Assembly: GCA_907164885.2 (NCBI GenBank)
Contig: OU015491.1
Coordinates: 114,713,580-114,777,579 of the forward strand
DNA: 64,000 nucleotides
Direction of reading: 5' to 3'
Origin: Dolomedes plantarius
Lineage: Eukaryota > Arthropoda > Arachnida > Araneae > Dolomedidae
The position numbers were made by a program, and so were the translations under genes. How positions within the stretch are numbered: the first letter of the stretch is position 1; each line of letters begins with the position of its first letter. This document shows positions 35,396-49,800 of the stretch, piece after piece. The notes beneath the pieces were generated by a model. The model was given only the letters and a program-made list of their open reading frames with translations. It had not been told where the DNA came from and made no database searches.

Positions 35396-36515
35396 TTAAT
35401 ACTCCGTTGGACCCCCTCTAGCGCGAATGCACGATGCGATACGATCGGGCATTGAGTCATACACGTTCTGTATGATGTCTTGAGACATTTCGTTCCATAT
35501 TTGCTGTAAACTTGCCTCTAGTTCGTTCAAACTCGTGGGATGCCCAACTCGTCGTCCCAAATGATCCCAGATATGCTCGATTGGAGACAAATCTGTGGAT
35601 CGGGCAGGCCAAGGAAGGGTAGTAACAGTGCGGAGACAGTGTTGTGACACCCTTGCCGTATGAGGCCGAGCATTGTCTTGTTGAAAAATGGCTCCTGGGA
35701 GCCGTTGCATGAGTGGCAACACATGTGGTTGCAGGATTTCATGAACATACCGCTGGGCTGTCATGCTGCCACGGAACAATACTAGGGGTGACAATGTATT
35801 GTAGGCAATGGCACCCCATACCATCACACCAGCTGTGGGATCGATGTGTCGCTGTACAGCAATGTACAGCGACATTGCTGTACAGCGACAGTACAGGTCG
35901 CTGTACAGCGACAGTAGTACAAGCAGTAGACAGGCTGTACAGCGACAGTACAGGTATGATTGAAGCGTTCACCACGGGCTCTCCACACACGAACACGATT
36001 GTCATCACTGCCGAGATTGAATCTGGATTCGTCAATAAAGACAACCTGGTTCCATTCCGCTGCAAACCAGTTTCCTCGTGCGCGGCAAAACTCCAAACGG
36101 AAGCGCGATGGGTGGGCGTCAAGGGCAGCACACGTAATGGCCGCGGCGATACCAACTGTCCTTCAGCCAGGTGCCTTCGTATGGTTCGAGAAGACACAGA
36201 GGCCCCTAGTGAAGGTGCTACCTGTGCCTGGATGGCGGCCGATGAAGCAGTTGGCTGTACGCGTGCATTTCTTACGATGTGGCGGTCTTCTCGACGACTG
36301 GTCTGTCGAAGGGCGTCCTGAGCCTGGTCTTCGTGTACATGACATCTCTCGGGTCCACTGGTCCAAACACCTCCTCACAACACAATCAGAGCGGCCTAAT
36401 TGACGAGCTACTCGCCTAGCTGACCACCCAGCTTCCATCATCCCGACGCCATCATTCTCCCCCTCTCAAACTGCGACAACTGCTTATATTGTCTTCGAAC
36501 ACGGCGTAATGGCAT
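35396..36515 (-). pseudogene. Tc1 transposase (DD34E), frameshifted, with internal repeat expansion
   Basis: The start [20 protein letters not shown] at 36515 fits the Tc1 N-terminus. A frameshift near 36440 leads into AGWSARRVARQLGRSDCVVR (HTH) and SGRPSTDQ. After further breaks the frame gives VFIDESRFNLGSDDNRVRVW (first Asp, about 36035). Then comes an inserted minisatellite (35847-35955) in place of the short CTVQRH segment. The rest is intact in one frame: HIDPTAGVMVWGAIAY, FQQDNARPHTA (second Asp), and DLSPIEHIWD (Glu), ending at 35396. Confidence 0.9.
35847..35955. repeat. Minisatellite-like expansion of a CTGTACAGCGACA unit
   Basis: Units of CTGTACAGCGACAGTACAGG and fragments of it recur about four or five times. 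The core CTGTACAG is self-complementary. The unit can be derived from the native codons around CTVQR at this point of the transposase, so this looks like local amplification, not insertion of foreign DNA. Confidence 0.85.
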
Positions 36516-36744
36516 GTCTATCTCAGCTCTTCCTTTGTAAATGATTCAGCACACTCAAACAAGCTTTGTTTATCTGTTTTATACTCCACAGAGTACGATG
36601 TTCAACGCCCTCTACCGGCTATACGTAATGAGCAATCACGCTGCATTTCTCATCATTTGCATATCTCCCCGACATGTACCTTCATTGCAAGTTTCGTTAC
36701 GATCCCGCAATTATTTCTTGGTGCGCTAATTTTTTTGTCCATGA

Positions 36745-37378
<634 letters not shown>

Positions 37379-39480
37379 ACTTTCCCCCCCGTCCCCCTGG
37401 AGGCGCGCACACAAGGAGTAGCTAATTCCATGTGGCAACGCCTCAGAAGAGTAAAATCATCAAATCAGCCAACTGGAAAACATGCTGAGTAGGGACGTCT
37501 CCCCACAAAACAAAGTTCCCAATGAACCCCATTATTAAAACCAAATGCCCCCGTTATAATACCTGGATAATCTCTTTCTGAGCTGTGAGACCTGGAGCAG
37601 TGGTTTTTTTAAAAAAAATACACAGTTTACAATACTTTACAAGTTACATTAAAAGATTCTTGAGTTGTACAGTATATTATTATATCACTGATGACTTGAA
37701 ACAAAATAGGAAGATATTACAACATTATATCAAAATATATCACCATAAATATTCAAAATATCACCTTAATTATACCAAAATATCATCTCAATAAGTCTTC
37801 ACCTGAAAATAATGTCACTTCAAAACCTCATTTAGGGACCTTTTATTATTATCATTATTATTATTATTACCATTATTATTAAATTAAATTAATAGAATAA
37901 AAATGTTGACCATTAACGTGGGCTGTCAGTAATATTTTACAATTTAAAGTCCATGCTTTAATACTTTCATCAAATTCTTTGAGTGGTTATGTAATCGACA
38001 GTCCTGTAAGCTGTCCACTCGCCTTCTATTTTACAACAGTTCCAGTTTACATTGCTACAAATATTGAATTTATTTACACAGATTATGGTAATATGAAAAT
38101 GGATGTAAAATGAAAAGAACAATTAACTATGAAAAACAAAAGAAACTGCGGTCGACCGTCTTGCTTGGAGGCCTCCTGGAACCAATTATCCCTGTAAGAC
38201 TCAAAGACAAAAACATATTAGTGGTTGAAAAAGAATATAAACATTTTATCATTTTTTCCCATGGGAATTTTCTCATTTACCTCTATTTATTGAATATCAC
38301 AAAATTTTTACATCGATTCAACTAAGTTATTTTTCATTTAGAGCTTTTTTACCTTCGACTTACTTATGAAATACAAACATATGAAATTACACATGAAATT
38401 CAAAATACTCTACATATTATTTATACTTCACAATTTTTCCATAACACAAAACTCTGATTCAAATTTATCACAATTCAAAGTTATCAAACATTTTATAATT
38501 TACACTTCATTCACCTTAATATTTCACAATGATAGATTCATTATGTAAAACAATTCACTTCTGGTACTGGTGTACCACTCCTTCATCTGTGTACATTCTG
38601 TTTAATTCAAGGTGTATGTTTTTGTTTGTGTGTGTTTGTGTAGTTGAGTGAACAAGTGCTTAGTTGGGTCAGAGGAGAGCAGGTTCAACAATTTCCCACC
38701 GTCTTAATCACAACCGACAACTCTAAACAAAATTCAGAGTGAAAAATTGGTGCGTATAGTGCACGACACTGAAACTCTAGGTTGGGAAAGGCTCAAAAGA
38801 GATCAGTATTCACTCACTGACTCCAGAAAAAGGAAAGGATTTAACACCCAGCCAACCAAGAGGAAAAGGGTAATCCGTTCACTCATGAATTCCAATGGGG
38901 AAAACATAAATCAACAGAAACCTGAAGGAAAAGGGAGGACAAAGGAGCGGTCATACCACAGCCTGTCTTTGGTCATTATTTTGTTTTTCTTGGATTAACT
39001 CAGCACCTAAAGTGACTGACACGTAGAATTGCTTATTGACAAGTGATTAGGTAATTGGGATGACTTCAAACGCGTGGGTAGAAGTGGGAGATAGTAGAGA
39101 CTTCTAGAAAGCGGGAAATTAAAAAGGTAAAAGAATTAGACTTGTCATAATTGGGCAAATATACCATACAGTTCAGCTTTAAGACAATTCAAAACATTAT
39201 AAATTAGTGATAAACATTTCAACATGCTCAGACTTTGTAGATTTAGAAAAAGTTCTTTCAACAGTTATTTAAATTTTAACTCATATCATACAATTGTTAA
39301 AGTATAAAAAAAAATCAATACAATCATATTATAGCTTTTCCTTAGTTTCAGAAATACAATTTAATTTTCATAGTTTTATTATTAACATTCAAAATTCACA
39401 ATTTCAATTTTATTTGCAATTAGTACAAAACTTTCCTTATTTTCCCCCCTCCCCCCAATAAATGCTGCAGGAACTGAAAT
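37379..39480. other. Gypsy interior between pol and 3' LTR, unexplained
   Basis: The 2.1 kb after the integrase stop contain no env-like or other recognisable frame. There is an (ATT)n tract at about 37847-37892. A plus-strand frame at 38747-38998, opposite to the element, is Lys/Arg-rich without known motif. It could be a long 3' UTR, a decayed extra ORF or captured host DNA. Confidence 0.6.
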
Positions 39481-42400
39481 TTATTTTAATTTAAACTCAT
39501 TTTGTGGATGAAAATGTCTTAATCTTGTTGAATGTACAATGTCGGTGGCTTTTCCAGTATATTGATTTGGTCTGTTAATTTCAAAATTTACATTAGATAG
39601 TTGATTTAAAATTGTGTAGGGGCCTGAATAAGGTGGATCTAGTTTTCTTGAATTTGGGTATTTAAATTCTTCGTACATCACTAAGTCACCAATTTTAAAA
39701 TTTGACTGAACAAAATGTTTATCATATCTTTGCTTATTAATTTTATGGTGTTGAATAGTTCTTTTAACTGCAATTTTCCTAGCTTCCTCAACAGGTGGGT
39801 AATTTAATGAAGTTGTATTGGGCAAAGGTGAATCATATGGTAGTATTCCAAATAAAAGGTAGTTTGGGGAAAAACCAGTCACAGAATGGGGTTGATTATT
39901 CTATTCAGAAGTTACCTGTTCTAAAATTTTTTTCCAGGGAATTTTTTTCGAAGAAGAATTTACTTTACATCTTAATTTTGCTACTATTGTTTAATTACAT
40001 CTTTCATTCTTGCCGTTTGTCTGAGGTCTATCAGAACTGGTTAATAATTGTCGTACATTGTGATGCTTTAAAATTTTCTTAAATCTGGAAGAAGTGTATG
40101 CAGCATTTCTGTCACTGAGTATTTGTTTTGAAACCCTTATTTTGAAAACTTGTCTCAAGCAGTTTGTGTAAGTTTCACTGGTTACACTCTTTGAGGGGAA
40201 TGTCCATATGTACCTGGTTGCATGATCAATTACAAGATGAAGATATTGTTTTGTTGAATTGTAATAATTGAAACCCCCAACAGTATCGACTGAAATTAAG
40301 TCAAATGGTTCATTCGCCACAGGCACTTGCTCCATCAGCCCAAATTTTTTCTGAGTTGATTTTTTATTCTTTTGACAGGTTTCACAACAACGAACAAAAT
40401 TTGCTATGTCTACAATTATGTCTTGCCAATAGTAAATTGGGGAAATTAACTTTAACATCTTTTTTACACCTGGGTGACCGAACTTTTCATGAGCTGAATT
40501 TATTAACTTTACTCTCAGTGATGGCGGAACTACAATTTGGACTAAGTTTTTCTTTTTTATAGTTAAGACTCCATTATATTTTTTATACTTAATGTTATTT
40601 ATATTATCATTCTACTGTCCTTTAATTATTTCATCTGTGCTTAGGAAATAACAATATTGATTAACAAAATGACTTACAGGGTTTCTGGATAACATATCAG
40701 CCTCATGATTGCATTTTCCCTTAATATACACTATATCATAATCATACATTGATAATTTTAATGACCATCTAAATAGCCTGCCAGTTAAATTCTTTACATT
40801 TTTTAGCCATTGTAATGCAGAGTGATCTGAATGTATTATAAATTTCTGGCCATGTAAATAACAGTGATATTTGTCAATTGAATCCACAATTCAAAGCATT
40901 CAAGCTCTGTTATGGTATAATTTTTCTCATGTTTTCTTAATTGTCTGGAATAAAAAGCTATTGGGTGTAATTGTCCATTTGGATGTTTTTGTTTCAAAAC
41001 TGCAGCTATTGCTTCTTGACTGGCATCAACGTACAAGTGACATGGATAATTTGGATTACATAAAGTCAAAATTGGTTTTGAAATTGACTCATCTTTTAAT
41101 TTTTGATATGATATTTGACATTCAGGAGACCAGTTCCATTTTACATCTTTCTTTAATAATTTGTTGAGTGGTAATCTTAACTTTGCATAATCTTGAATGA
41201 ACTTTTGGTATACATTAATGGAACCTAAAAATCTTTGGAGTTCTTTCACATTTTTGGGTGGTAACAATTTTTTTATTGTCTCAATGTTTGTATTTTGTGG
41301 AGAATATTGTCCTTGTGACACCTCATAACCTAAGAAATTTATTTCCTTCTTTGCAAATTGACACTTTGATTTTTTTAGTTTGATATTTTCTTGTTTTTAG
41401 ATTTGAAAAATCTCTTCTAAGTGTTGCATATGTTCATTAAAATTTTGAGAAAAAATTATTATGTCATCAAAGTAATTTAGTGCATATTTTATTTGATACT
41501 TGTTTAAAATTTGTCTAATTGCTCGTTGAAAAACACTGGGAGCATTCTTCCAACCAAAGGGGAGCCTGAGCCACTCATATAGTCCAAAATTTGTAGTGAA
41601 AGCTAATTTTTCTGTGTCTTTGTCATGTATTGCAATATGCCAATATCCCGAAGTTAAGTCAAGTGTTGAAAAGTATCTTGCATGTGTTAGTTGGTCTAAG
41701 ATGTCATCTATTCTTGGAATAGGTTCTGAATCAAATTTTGTGATTGAATTTAATTTACGATAATCTATGCATAAACGAGTTTTCCCTTCTCCTCTCTTTT
41801 TTACTAAACAGACTGGTGATGCAAATGGTGAATGGGATGGTTTAATAAATCCTGCTTTTAACAACTCATTTATTTGTTTTTGTATTTCCAAATTTTCAGT
41901 TTGTGAGGAACGATAGGGTCTAAGAGCTATTGGAAGTTCTGAAGTTAAGTGAACTCTTTGAGGTTCTAATTTTATTTTTCCTACATCATATTTATTTTTT
42001 GAAAAGATATGTTCGAAAGTTTCTAAAATGTTTTCTAATCGGGGCCAGTCCTCGGGTATTTGCTCTGGTGTCACAAAGTCCAAAGCATCACCGGGCTCTT
42101 TAAACAGAGTATTCAATGTATCATCGGGGATACCTGATGTCTCATTTAAATTTTGAACATTACAATCAGTACTTGTTATTTTGTTTGAATTCTCATAATT
42201 TACATTTGATTTTCTCATTCTTTGGTTATTGTCAAAATTCAGGGTTTCATAGTCATTTGAAAAAACATTATTCACATTACTTTTCACATAATTTTTGTAA
42301 ACAGTCCCTTTGTAGTGCTCAGGAGAGTGATCATATCTTAAATAGTTTCTCTCAGCAAATTTTCTACCTTTATCGTACCCTCTATTACTATTCACAGTCC

Positions 42401-42896
42401 AATGATTAAAATGTTTTCTATTTTCATATACATTTTTGTTTACATTTCTAAAATTACACATATTGTTATTTTTATAACACCTTTTACCATTATACATATT
42501 ATCTCAATAATTTCCAATTATTTTTCTTTGAATATTCAATGCATAGGGATTAACATAATTATTATCATTACACAGTACTATTTCTTTATTAAATTGGTAT
42601 ACTTTTAAGTTTCTTAAATTTATTTCGAGACGAAAAAGTCTCATATGTTCTAAACTTAGTAACACATATGGCAAATCACTTTTTATGACCATCATTTCAA
42701 TTTCCCTAGTTATTTTACCAATTTTTACAGTTGTTTTTATTAAATTTGTTACAGTTACTTGACCATCAGTTTGATTTAACACAATATTTTCTAAGTTTAG
42801 TTTTGTTAAATCTTTAATTACTTTAAATAATGACTGTGAAATCAGTGTAACCGTAGAACCCGTATCTAGTAAGCATTGAAAATTTTTATCACTCAC
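39481..42896 (-). pseudogene. Gypsy pol: protease, RT, RNase H, integrase
   Basis: Protease: CLLDTGSTVTLI (about 42850). RT: PYRSSQTENLEIQKQINEL, FASPVCLVKKR, LRLPFGWKNAPSVFQRAI and the catalytic YFDD (about 41470). RNase H: LYVDASQEAIAAVL, ITELECFE, DHSALQWL and CNHEADMLSR. Integrase: an HHCC zinc domain (SAHEKFGHPG ... CETC), then SVDTVGG, LSDRNAAYTS and GKNER for the D,D,E triad. The tail includes HKINKQRYDKHF and a Y.GPYTIL block. Breaks: in-frame stops at 42504-42506, 41397-41399, 40612-40614 and 39991-39993, plus a frameshift near 40890. Otherwise one frame holds throughout, so inactivation is recent. Confidence 0.95.
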
Positions 42897-42899
42897 CCG

Positions 42900-43863
42900 A
42901 GCTGAAATTATAAGTCATCTGTTGTCTGTATTGTCTTGGAAATCAGTCCTATTCCACTGTTGATGAGACTGTTGGCGGTTTTCTCGTCGCCAGCCATAAT
43001 AATTTTCCCGTCTGTCAGGCACATTTTCTCTTCTGTCATATCGCCCTTGTCGTGGTATAAAGCTCTGTGGAATGCGCTGATCAAAGTCTCCTCTGTATTC
43101 TTCATGATTAAATTGTTGGGCGAAAGTTGGCTGAAATCGAAAATCCTCTCTTCTTGCATGTACATGTTTTTCTTGATTTTGTTTCTGATCCATATCTTTC
43201 GGAGAAATGGGAATTTGTATTCTCTTCGCCTTCTCCAGCCACTCATATGGGTTTTTAATATTTTGCAGAGTTAATAATGTTCTGATGTGGTGCGGCGAGT
43301 CTATTGTCAGTATTTCAACTAATTCTTCATCAAAGAGCGTCTATTTCTATTTTTTTTCTTGTAATAATCATATATATCACCATCATCTTGTAGTTTTAAG
43401 TTACGGAAATCTGTTATGAGCTGTTCACGACTTCTTGAAAATATTCTAATTAAATTCTTTCTTATGTCATCATAATTTTCTTTATATAATTCTGTGGAAA
43501 TTATTAATTCCTGCACCTCATCGTTCACAAAATTAATTAAGTTCTCTTTCTTCCACTCTGCGTCTAAATTTAGCGCTTGGCATTTTTCATCGAACATGGT
43601 TAACCAAGGAAGGATATTCTTTTTCCTTTTGCTGTAGAAAATTGGAATTTTTAATTTTTCTTCATTTATTTTTTTTGCTATGTCTTTTTTGGTCCGTCCG
43701 CTGTCCTTCTGCGATTCTTTAGTATTCATTTTTGTTGTGTTTTCTTCTGCGTTATATCTATCTGCAGTGGGTATTGTCCCTTCGGGAGATCCAATTTGTT
43801 GCATGAGACTGTCATCAAGTGCTATTTCTTTTTAAGGTCGGTGTCACTTGTTTCTTCTGCCAT
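42900..43863 (-). pseudogene. Gypsy gag, frameshifted
   Basis: A plausible start, MAEETSDTDLKKK, lies at 43863 and runs into a stop after 13 codons. A one-base shift joins it to the frame that continues MQQIGSPEGTIPTADRYNAE (43804). That frame has a gag-like segment (PIFYSKRKKNILPWLTMFDE). At 43320-43345 a homopolymer A run and a second nearby shift break it. The C-terminal part (RREDFRFQPTFAQQF..., about 43190-42915) is rich in Arg, Gln and Asn with no CCHC zinc knuckle, so nucleic acid binding may rest on basic residues. Confidence 0.85.
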
Positions 43864-43965
43864 AGTTATTTAATTTATTTATAAGGTCGTAAATATTCTT
43901 CGCACCTGTGTGCTATCCAAATGGGTTTTAATTAACTCGTTGTAGATTTCATCACTGCCGGCTAC

Positions 43966-44672
<707 letters not shown>

Positions 44673-45128
44673 ATATATACATACAAAAGATGTAAGCAAC
44701 AAAAAGTAATCTTACTTTAATAACCCGTGGTATTTTCGTTAGAAGAGACTACCTGATTTTTTTACTCGTGCAATTCTTACTAGTGCAATATAAATGTACT
44801 GTTGAACCCTCAAAAGTTTAATACTGAGTTGGCAGCATCTTATCCCTGGATGAATGGAGCGGTGCAATCATAATTCCGTTCTCAGGTGGTTTTCTCTTCT
44901 TTAAAAGATATAATAAAAAAATTCTCTAGAACTGCATTTTCTAACGATTTTTTGGCTTCTAAGATGTGACGTTACCATAAGACCACCTGTGGTGTATACT
45001 CAACACTAAACCATATGAATTACTTTGAATGAATTTGTGTATTTTGCTTTATGATTCCTCTTAGCTCTTAATAAAGCACTTGTCTTTTCCTATCTTATTT
45101 TTTCTGTCAGATCTGCCGACCATAGGAA
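44673..45128. other. Intergenic DNA, no gene seen
   Basis: AT-rich sequence between the microsatellite and the SINE; no frame or repeat end recognised. Confidence 0.5.
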
Positions 45129-45486
45129 GGGCGCAGTGGCCCTGCTGACAAGGGCAGCGGGCTAGTAATCTGGAAGTCATTAGTTCGATGTTCGTCACTG
45201 ACAAATCCACTGCCGTGTACCCTAATGGGGGCGGGGGAACGTAAAATCTGTCATGGCTGCAATGTCCTCCAAGTCCTACAAAATTACCCCTGCAGGTGAG
45301 TTGTCAGGTGTTCTGGTCTCGTCACTTGACTCGGTTCAAAAATTACGGGACTGGTCCTTTGGCCAAGTCGGACTCTGACCCTTGTGGTGCCAACCAAAAC
45401 AGGAGCCGCACCTTCATCGCCCATAGCCTTTGGGACACGATTTGATGTTTCTGTCCGTCAAGTGGCATAAACATCAACAACAACAT
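45129..45486 (+). mobile_element. tRNA-derived SINE, about 360 bp
   Basis: The head GGGCGCAGTGGCCCTGCTGA leads to AGCGGGCTAGTAATCTGG and then TTAGTTCGATGTTC, matching the layout of a tRNA with degenerate A box and a B box (GTTCGAT). The loop CTAGTAA resembles tRNA-Thr(AGT); that is inference. A GC-richer body follows, and the 3' end is a CATCAACAACAACA simple tail, as usual for SINEs mobilised by a partner LINE. It has no coding role. Confidence 0.82.
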
Positions 45487-47051
45487 TGACTGTCCAGTAC
45501 TCCCTCTGCAGACCCTGAAGCCTTTTGGGGAGACTCATAAAACTTTAAATCTGAAAAATATGTAACTGTATTTTGAAATTTACAATATTACTGTAGGATC
45601 ATATAAGTAATGAATGTTGATATTTATTTATTTTTTTAAATAATTTTATGTCTTGAAGAAAAAAATTTAAGTGATCATCTTAATGGATCTCTTATCTGCT
45701 ATCGAATTTTCTTGAACAAGCAGAATTGATCTCTTTTGTAGGATTCAGTTGCTAAAATTTATCTTTTTTCACTGTGTTCCAAATTGTCGGTTTTGATTTA
45801 TCCATTCAATTTTTAAATTCAAGTACATGCCGAAAGAATATCTGTTTTATATACAGTATAAGTAATAAATCTATTTCTTATGCAACTCACTATTAATAAG
45901 TGTGTACTTTATAATTGTAACTTATCAAATTGCAAATAAGATCCAAAGTGATCATAATACTGACATATATTTCCATTTTAAATTTAAATTCATAAACAAT
46001 TTAAAAACATGTATTTATAAAGCTAAAACTTGGATTTCCTTTGTATTCTGACTTGTCAATATGATGCAACTCGTTATTTTTTCTTTTTTGAATAATAAAT
46101 TATTTTCAGTTTGTTAAGAATTTGACTTCATTCATAATGATCTGGCTGATTAAAAAATGAGCTGCTTAAGCTAACTATAATGTCTGTCGAAATGGCAGAA
46201 TATATATTCGTTACTGAATGTAAATCTTTGAAATGGTTCGGGTTGATTTCTGTTCTAAGAATATTTTCATATGTAAATGTACTTAGAACAAATACATCGA
46301 TTGCTACATAAATGTATTTAGTATAGATTGTAACTTCGAACGAATTGGTCCTCTTTTTAAATTCAGAACAGTCATAATTTGTCCAAACATTGAATATTTC
46401 AGTAGTGATACAAAAGATTTTACAAGCGGACACATATAAGTTAGAAATTTTATAGTGAAAAATATCGTCTATCTTTCATTAATTTACAGATAGATAGGAT
46501 TTATTAACATTCGCTCTAAAGTAAAGTTAAATCTTAAAAGTAAAGATAAAGTCACTGAGTTTTCCTCTTTACTGTTTATTGTTTATGATTTTACAGTATT
46601 ATTTTATGCCTTTGCTACTTAAATTTGTAAAAAAGGGTCCAGGTATAATATTTTACTGTTAAAAGTTAATATATTTAAAATGTAAAAGGGGGTTTTATTC
46701 CATTTTTAATTAATAAATTTAAATATTATATGACAAATAAATTCCACTTGTTTTTGAATAGTTCCTTTTTTATAATTTTTATCTGAAGTACATGAAATAA
46801 GCACAAAGTATTGTCAGACTATACCCTAAAATTAGAATTTGAATACTAAATCAAATAAAATCCCTTTCGAAACAGCAGTAAAAAATGGTTATAATCCATC
46901 AAATCATACCGTGGAAAATTATCATATATAAAACCTACATCCTGAACAACAAATCCTTTACTCTCATTCTACAGGAAATTGGTAATATGAGACTGATTCA
47001 AAAAGAAATACTGAAAGCTAACACATAATAACATATAATCCATGGTATGAT
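45487..47051. other. AT-rich intergenic DNA, no gene seen
   Basis: A 101-residue minus-strand frame at 46128-46433 (starting MSACKIFCITTEIFNVW) has no recognisable domain. Nothing else stands out. Confidence 0.45.
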
Positions 47052-47420
47052 GTACCCAACAAACACAGAGGCATCGGGCAGGGGTCGGAAGGTTCCGGCC
47101 AGCCGATTTCTCCACTGCCGGACCAGCGCATTAGGTCAGTATCGTTTCCGTCACGAGCGTGTCCTCTCAACCGCGACTACCCCGTCGAGTGCCGGGCCTC
47201 TTCCGGTAGGAATGGATCTATCGTGCATCCGACTGCGAACCGCGAGCCAGCCACGCGTAACCCGGCAATGCGAACAGAAAGCCGGGGCGTAACCGGAGGT
47301 TGACGGGTCGATTACGGGAGCAATAATTGGTGTCGACATACCGTCATCCACCCATCTCGTAACCAACAATGTGCCGGCGAACTTGGCGACGTGCCGCCAC
47401 TCAACCGCAATCGGAATAGT
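47052..47420. other. GC-rich, CpG-rich island of unknown origin
   Basis: This island has many CG dinucleotides inside very AT-rich DNA, with sharp edges. Frames are open on both strands: plus 47047-47292 (starts MMYPTNTEASGRGRK), minus 47369-47151 (starts MLVTRWVDDGMSTPI) and its upstream extension. I recognise no domain. The left edge has GTACCCAACAAACACA, the exact reverse complement of the right edge of the island at 61.2 kb. It may be an exon, a TE fragment or foreign DNA. Confidence 0.5.
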
Positions 47421-49796
47421 GACACTATTTCAATGTTTTGCGTAGAATCCTTTTTATTCATATGCTTATTATTCATGTTTTTTTTTATAATCTTGATGAA
47501 TAACATCTACCTTTACACTTTATTCTGGCCTTTATATTACTAGTATTAATACCTTCTAATTTTACCTTATTCTCGCGTATTTTTAGTACGTATTTTTCTC
47601 ACGTATTTTTCAAACATTGATCCTTGTTATTACCGAAAAAATTTTATATGAATCACGAGATTCCATCTATTTTTGCGATATTACATTGTTTTGTTCCTTC
47701 ATATTTACCCAAAACTGGAAGTCAATATATTAAAACCAATCTTTAAAGCTAAATCTATCTTTCCATTTGATCTTAGCTTCCCCACCTTTTTCTTTTAAAT
47801 GTAGAATAAGATATAGTATGGAAAAGGATACTATGCTTTTCTTTCCATTCATATTGTTTTTTAATTTCATCCAAAGAAATGTAACATAAATCCATGTTTT
47901 TAAAAACTAACCCCAAAAATTTGCATTCTCCCCAGTAAAATTGAATTATAACAAATTTGATACATTTATTGGAGTAATTTATGTTTAGTGATATGATGAG
48001 ACCCACAATCAAACCTTAGTTTCAGCTTATCAAAATTTGCTCAGAAAAATTTATGTAAATTATTTTTTGTATATGATACTTTAGAGTTGGTAAATGTTCT
48101 TCAGATAAGCAAACTATATTTTCTATAGTTAACTTTGAAAAATTTCATTCCATTATGTAGTTATAAGGAGTAATCTATGTGTGAAAAATATGAGTTAACG
48201 ATAGGATTTCTTTCAAAATGATTAAAAATGAAAAATGCATGCAGTTTACTTTTGCAATTTCATTACTTTTGCGTTTTTGTGAAAATTGCATGCAGTTTTC
48301 TATAAATCTTGCCAAGTAATTTTTTTATAGTTGAAAACTATGACTTAGTTCAAGAAACATTTTGACACATCTGATAAGTCAAAAAAAATTATTTTTTATA
48401 CAAACACATGCTTGTAAATACAGAAAAAGAGAGGTGATATAAAATAAACGTTTATTTAGAAGTACATAACATTTTTACATTTTCTAATAAAAACTTGGTC
48501 AATTCGTTGTACCTCTGTTCCATCTTTACATCATCTTAAAGAAAAGAAAGAAAACAATTAGTCCATAAATTTAAGTGTAAGGAAAATTACTCCCATCCCC
48601 TGATATAATTTATGGATCAAAACAACGTTTTTATTCAATACATTCCTTGAGAACCTGAAATGACTCTTTAGGTAATCTCATGAACCTGTTTTACTACTTT
48701 AAAGAACACTGTATATCTTTTACACATCCAAAAAACAGAACAAGAAGAAAAAAGAATTTATTGAAACATGTATAGGAGTTGATTATGTTAGAAAAGCAAA
48801 AACTTCTCGCAGAATGCATAAAGTATTTGGATTCTGGGAACTCTTCCCAGAATGCATAAAGTATTCCTAATTGAATTCATTAAATTCAATTAGGAAATTA
48901 AAATTCTGAGACAGAAGTTTAAGAAAAACTTGATGTAAAACAGCACCCAGACATGGGTGCAGTTTTAAATCTGTCATTTTATTGATAACTACTTGCATGA
49001 AGTAACTTCCTACCACATTTTTTGTAAAACCAATTAAATACTGTAAAAGCTATGCCATGTAAAAATGTTTACTTGATTCATTAATATAGTAATAGAAAAT
49101 AGTTGAAAATGAGTATTCCCCTTTTCACCAAATTCTCTCTCGGTACTATAGAAAATTCAACCCTGTAAAAAAGTGAAGAAACACAAGAATAAAGATTGAA
49201 TGCTAAATTAAACATTAGCATTCAAAATCTTAAAATTCTAAATCTGACCCAACATCTGTATTAATGCTGTCTATGGCTGTCATGGATTCTGAAAATAAAT
49301 ATTCATAATAACTTTCATTTTTCTTCAATAATTTGCCCTCTTTTTTCTTCTTTTTTGCAAACGCACTTTGTTTTACACTATTGATCTAATATATCACAAA
49401 GAACGATGCATAACAAACAAAAATTTAACCTTGAAAATCACAAAACCAAACTTGGATACTATTTAAAATGTCCAATTGCTTTATGTCTTTATGAAAGTTT
49501 TAAAGTCACAGACATATTAAACAATAGTTTAAATCAGCAACCAGACTATCCCAGAGCACACACACATACACTAAAAACAAACAAACAAACAAAAAACAAA
49601 AAAAAACTTATAAATCAGAAAAATATTTCATCGTTAATTTCTTTGTTTCCTCTAGTGTAGGTAGGTGGTTTCTAGATAGTTACATATTTAGTTCAAGAAC
49701 TTAATACTGCATATATATTAGTTATGTGCTGGTCTAACATAGGATTTTAAAACAGTAAGCTATAGGCTTTCAATGATAAATCATTCCTGATGTGAC
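47421..49796. other. AT-rich intergenic DNA, no gene seen
   Basis: A low-complexity run (CACA, then CAAACAAACAAAC and poly-A) lies at about 49557-49606. A small direct repeat around GCATAAAGTATT occurs at about 48817 and 48854. The minus-strand frames at 47773-48012 and the plus-strand frame at 49406-49660 have no motif. Confidence 0.45.
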
Positions 49797-49800
49797 TTAA

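Noticed and set aside
35713..36403. Long plus-strand frames of 147-202 residues
   Set aside because: They lie opposite the Tc1 transposase on the minus strand, which carries the catalytic motifs.
38747..38998. Lys/Arg-rich plus-strand protein inside the Gypsy element
   Set aside because: It is antisense to the element, no domain recognised; kept only as a note on the unexplained region.
45129..45200. Functional tRNA-Thr
   Set aside because: Degenerate stems, no discriminator or acceptor match, and a SINE body and simple tail follow.
47047..47369. Bacterial transfer as explanation for the GC-rich island
   Set aside because: Composition alone is not proof; I recognise no bacterial gene. Left as an open question in the findings.
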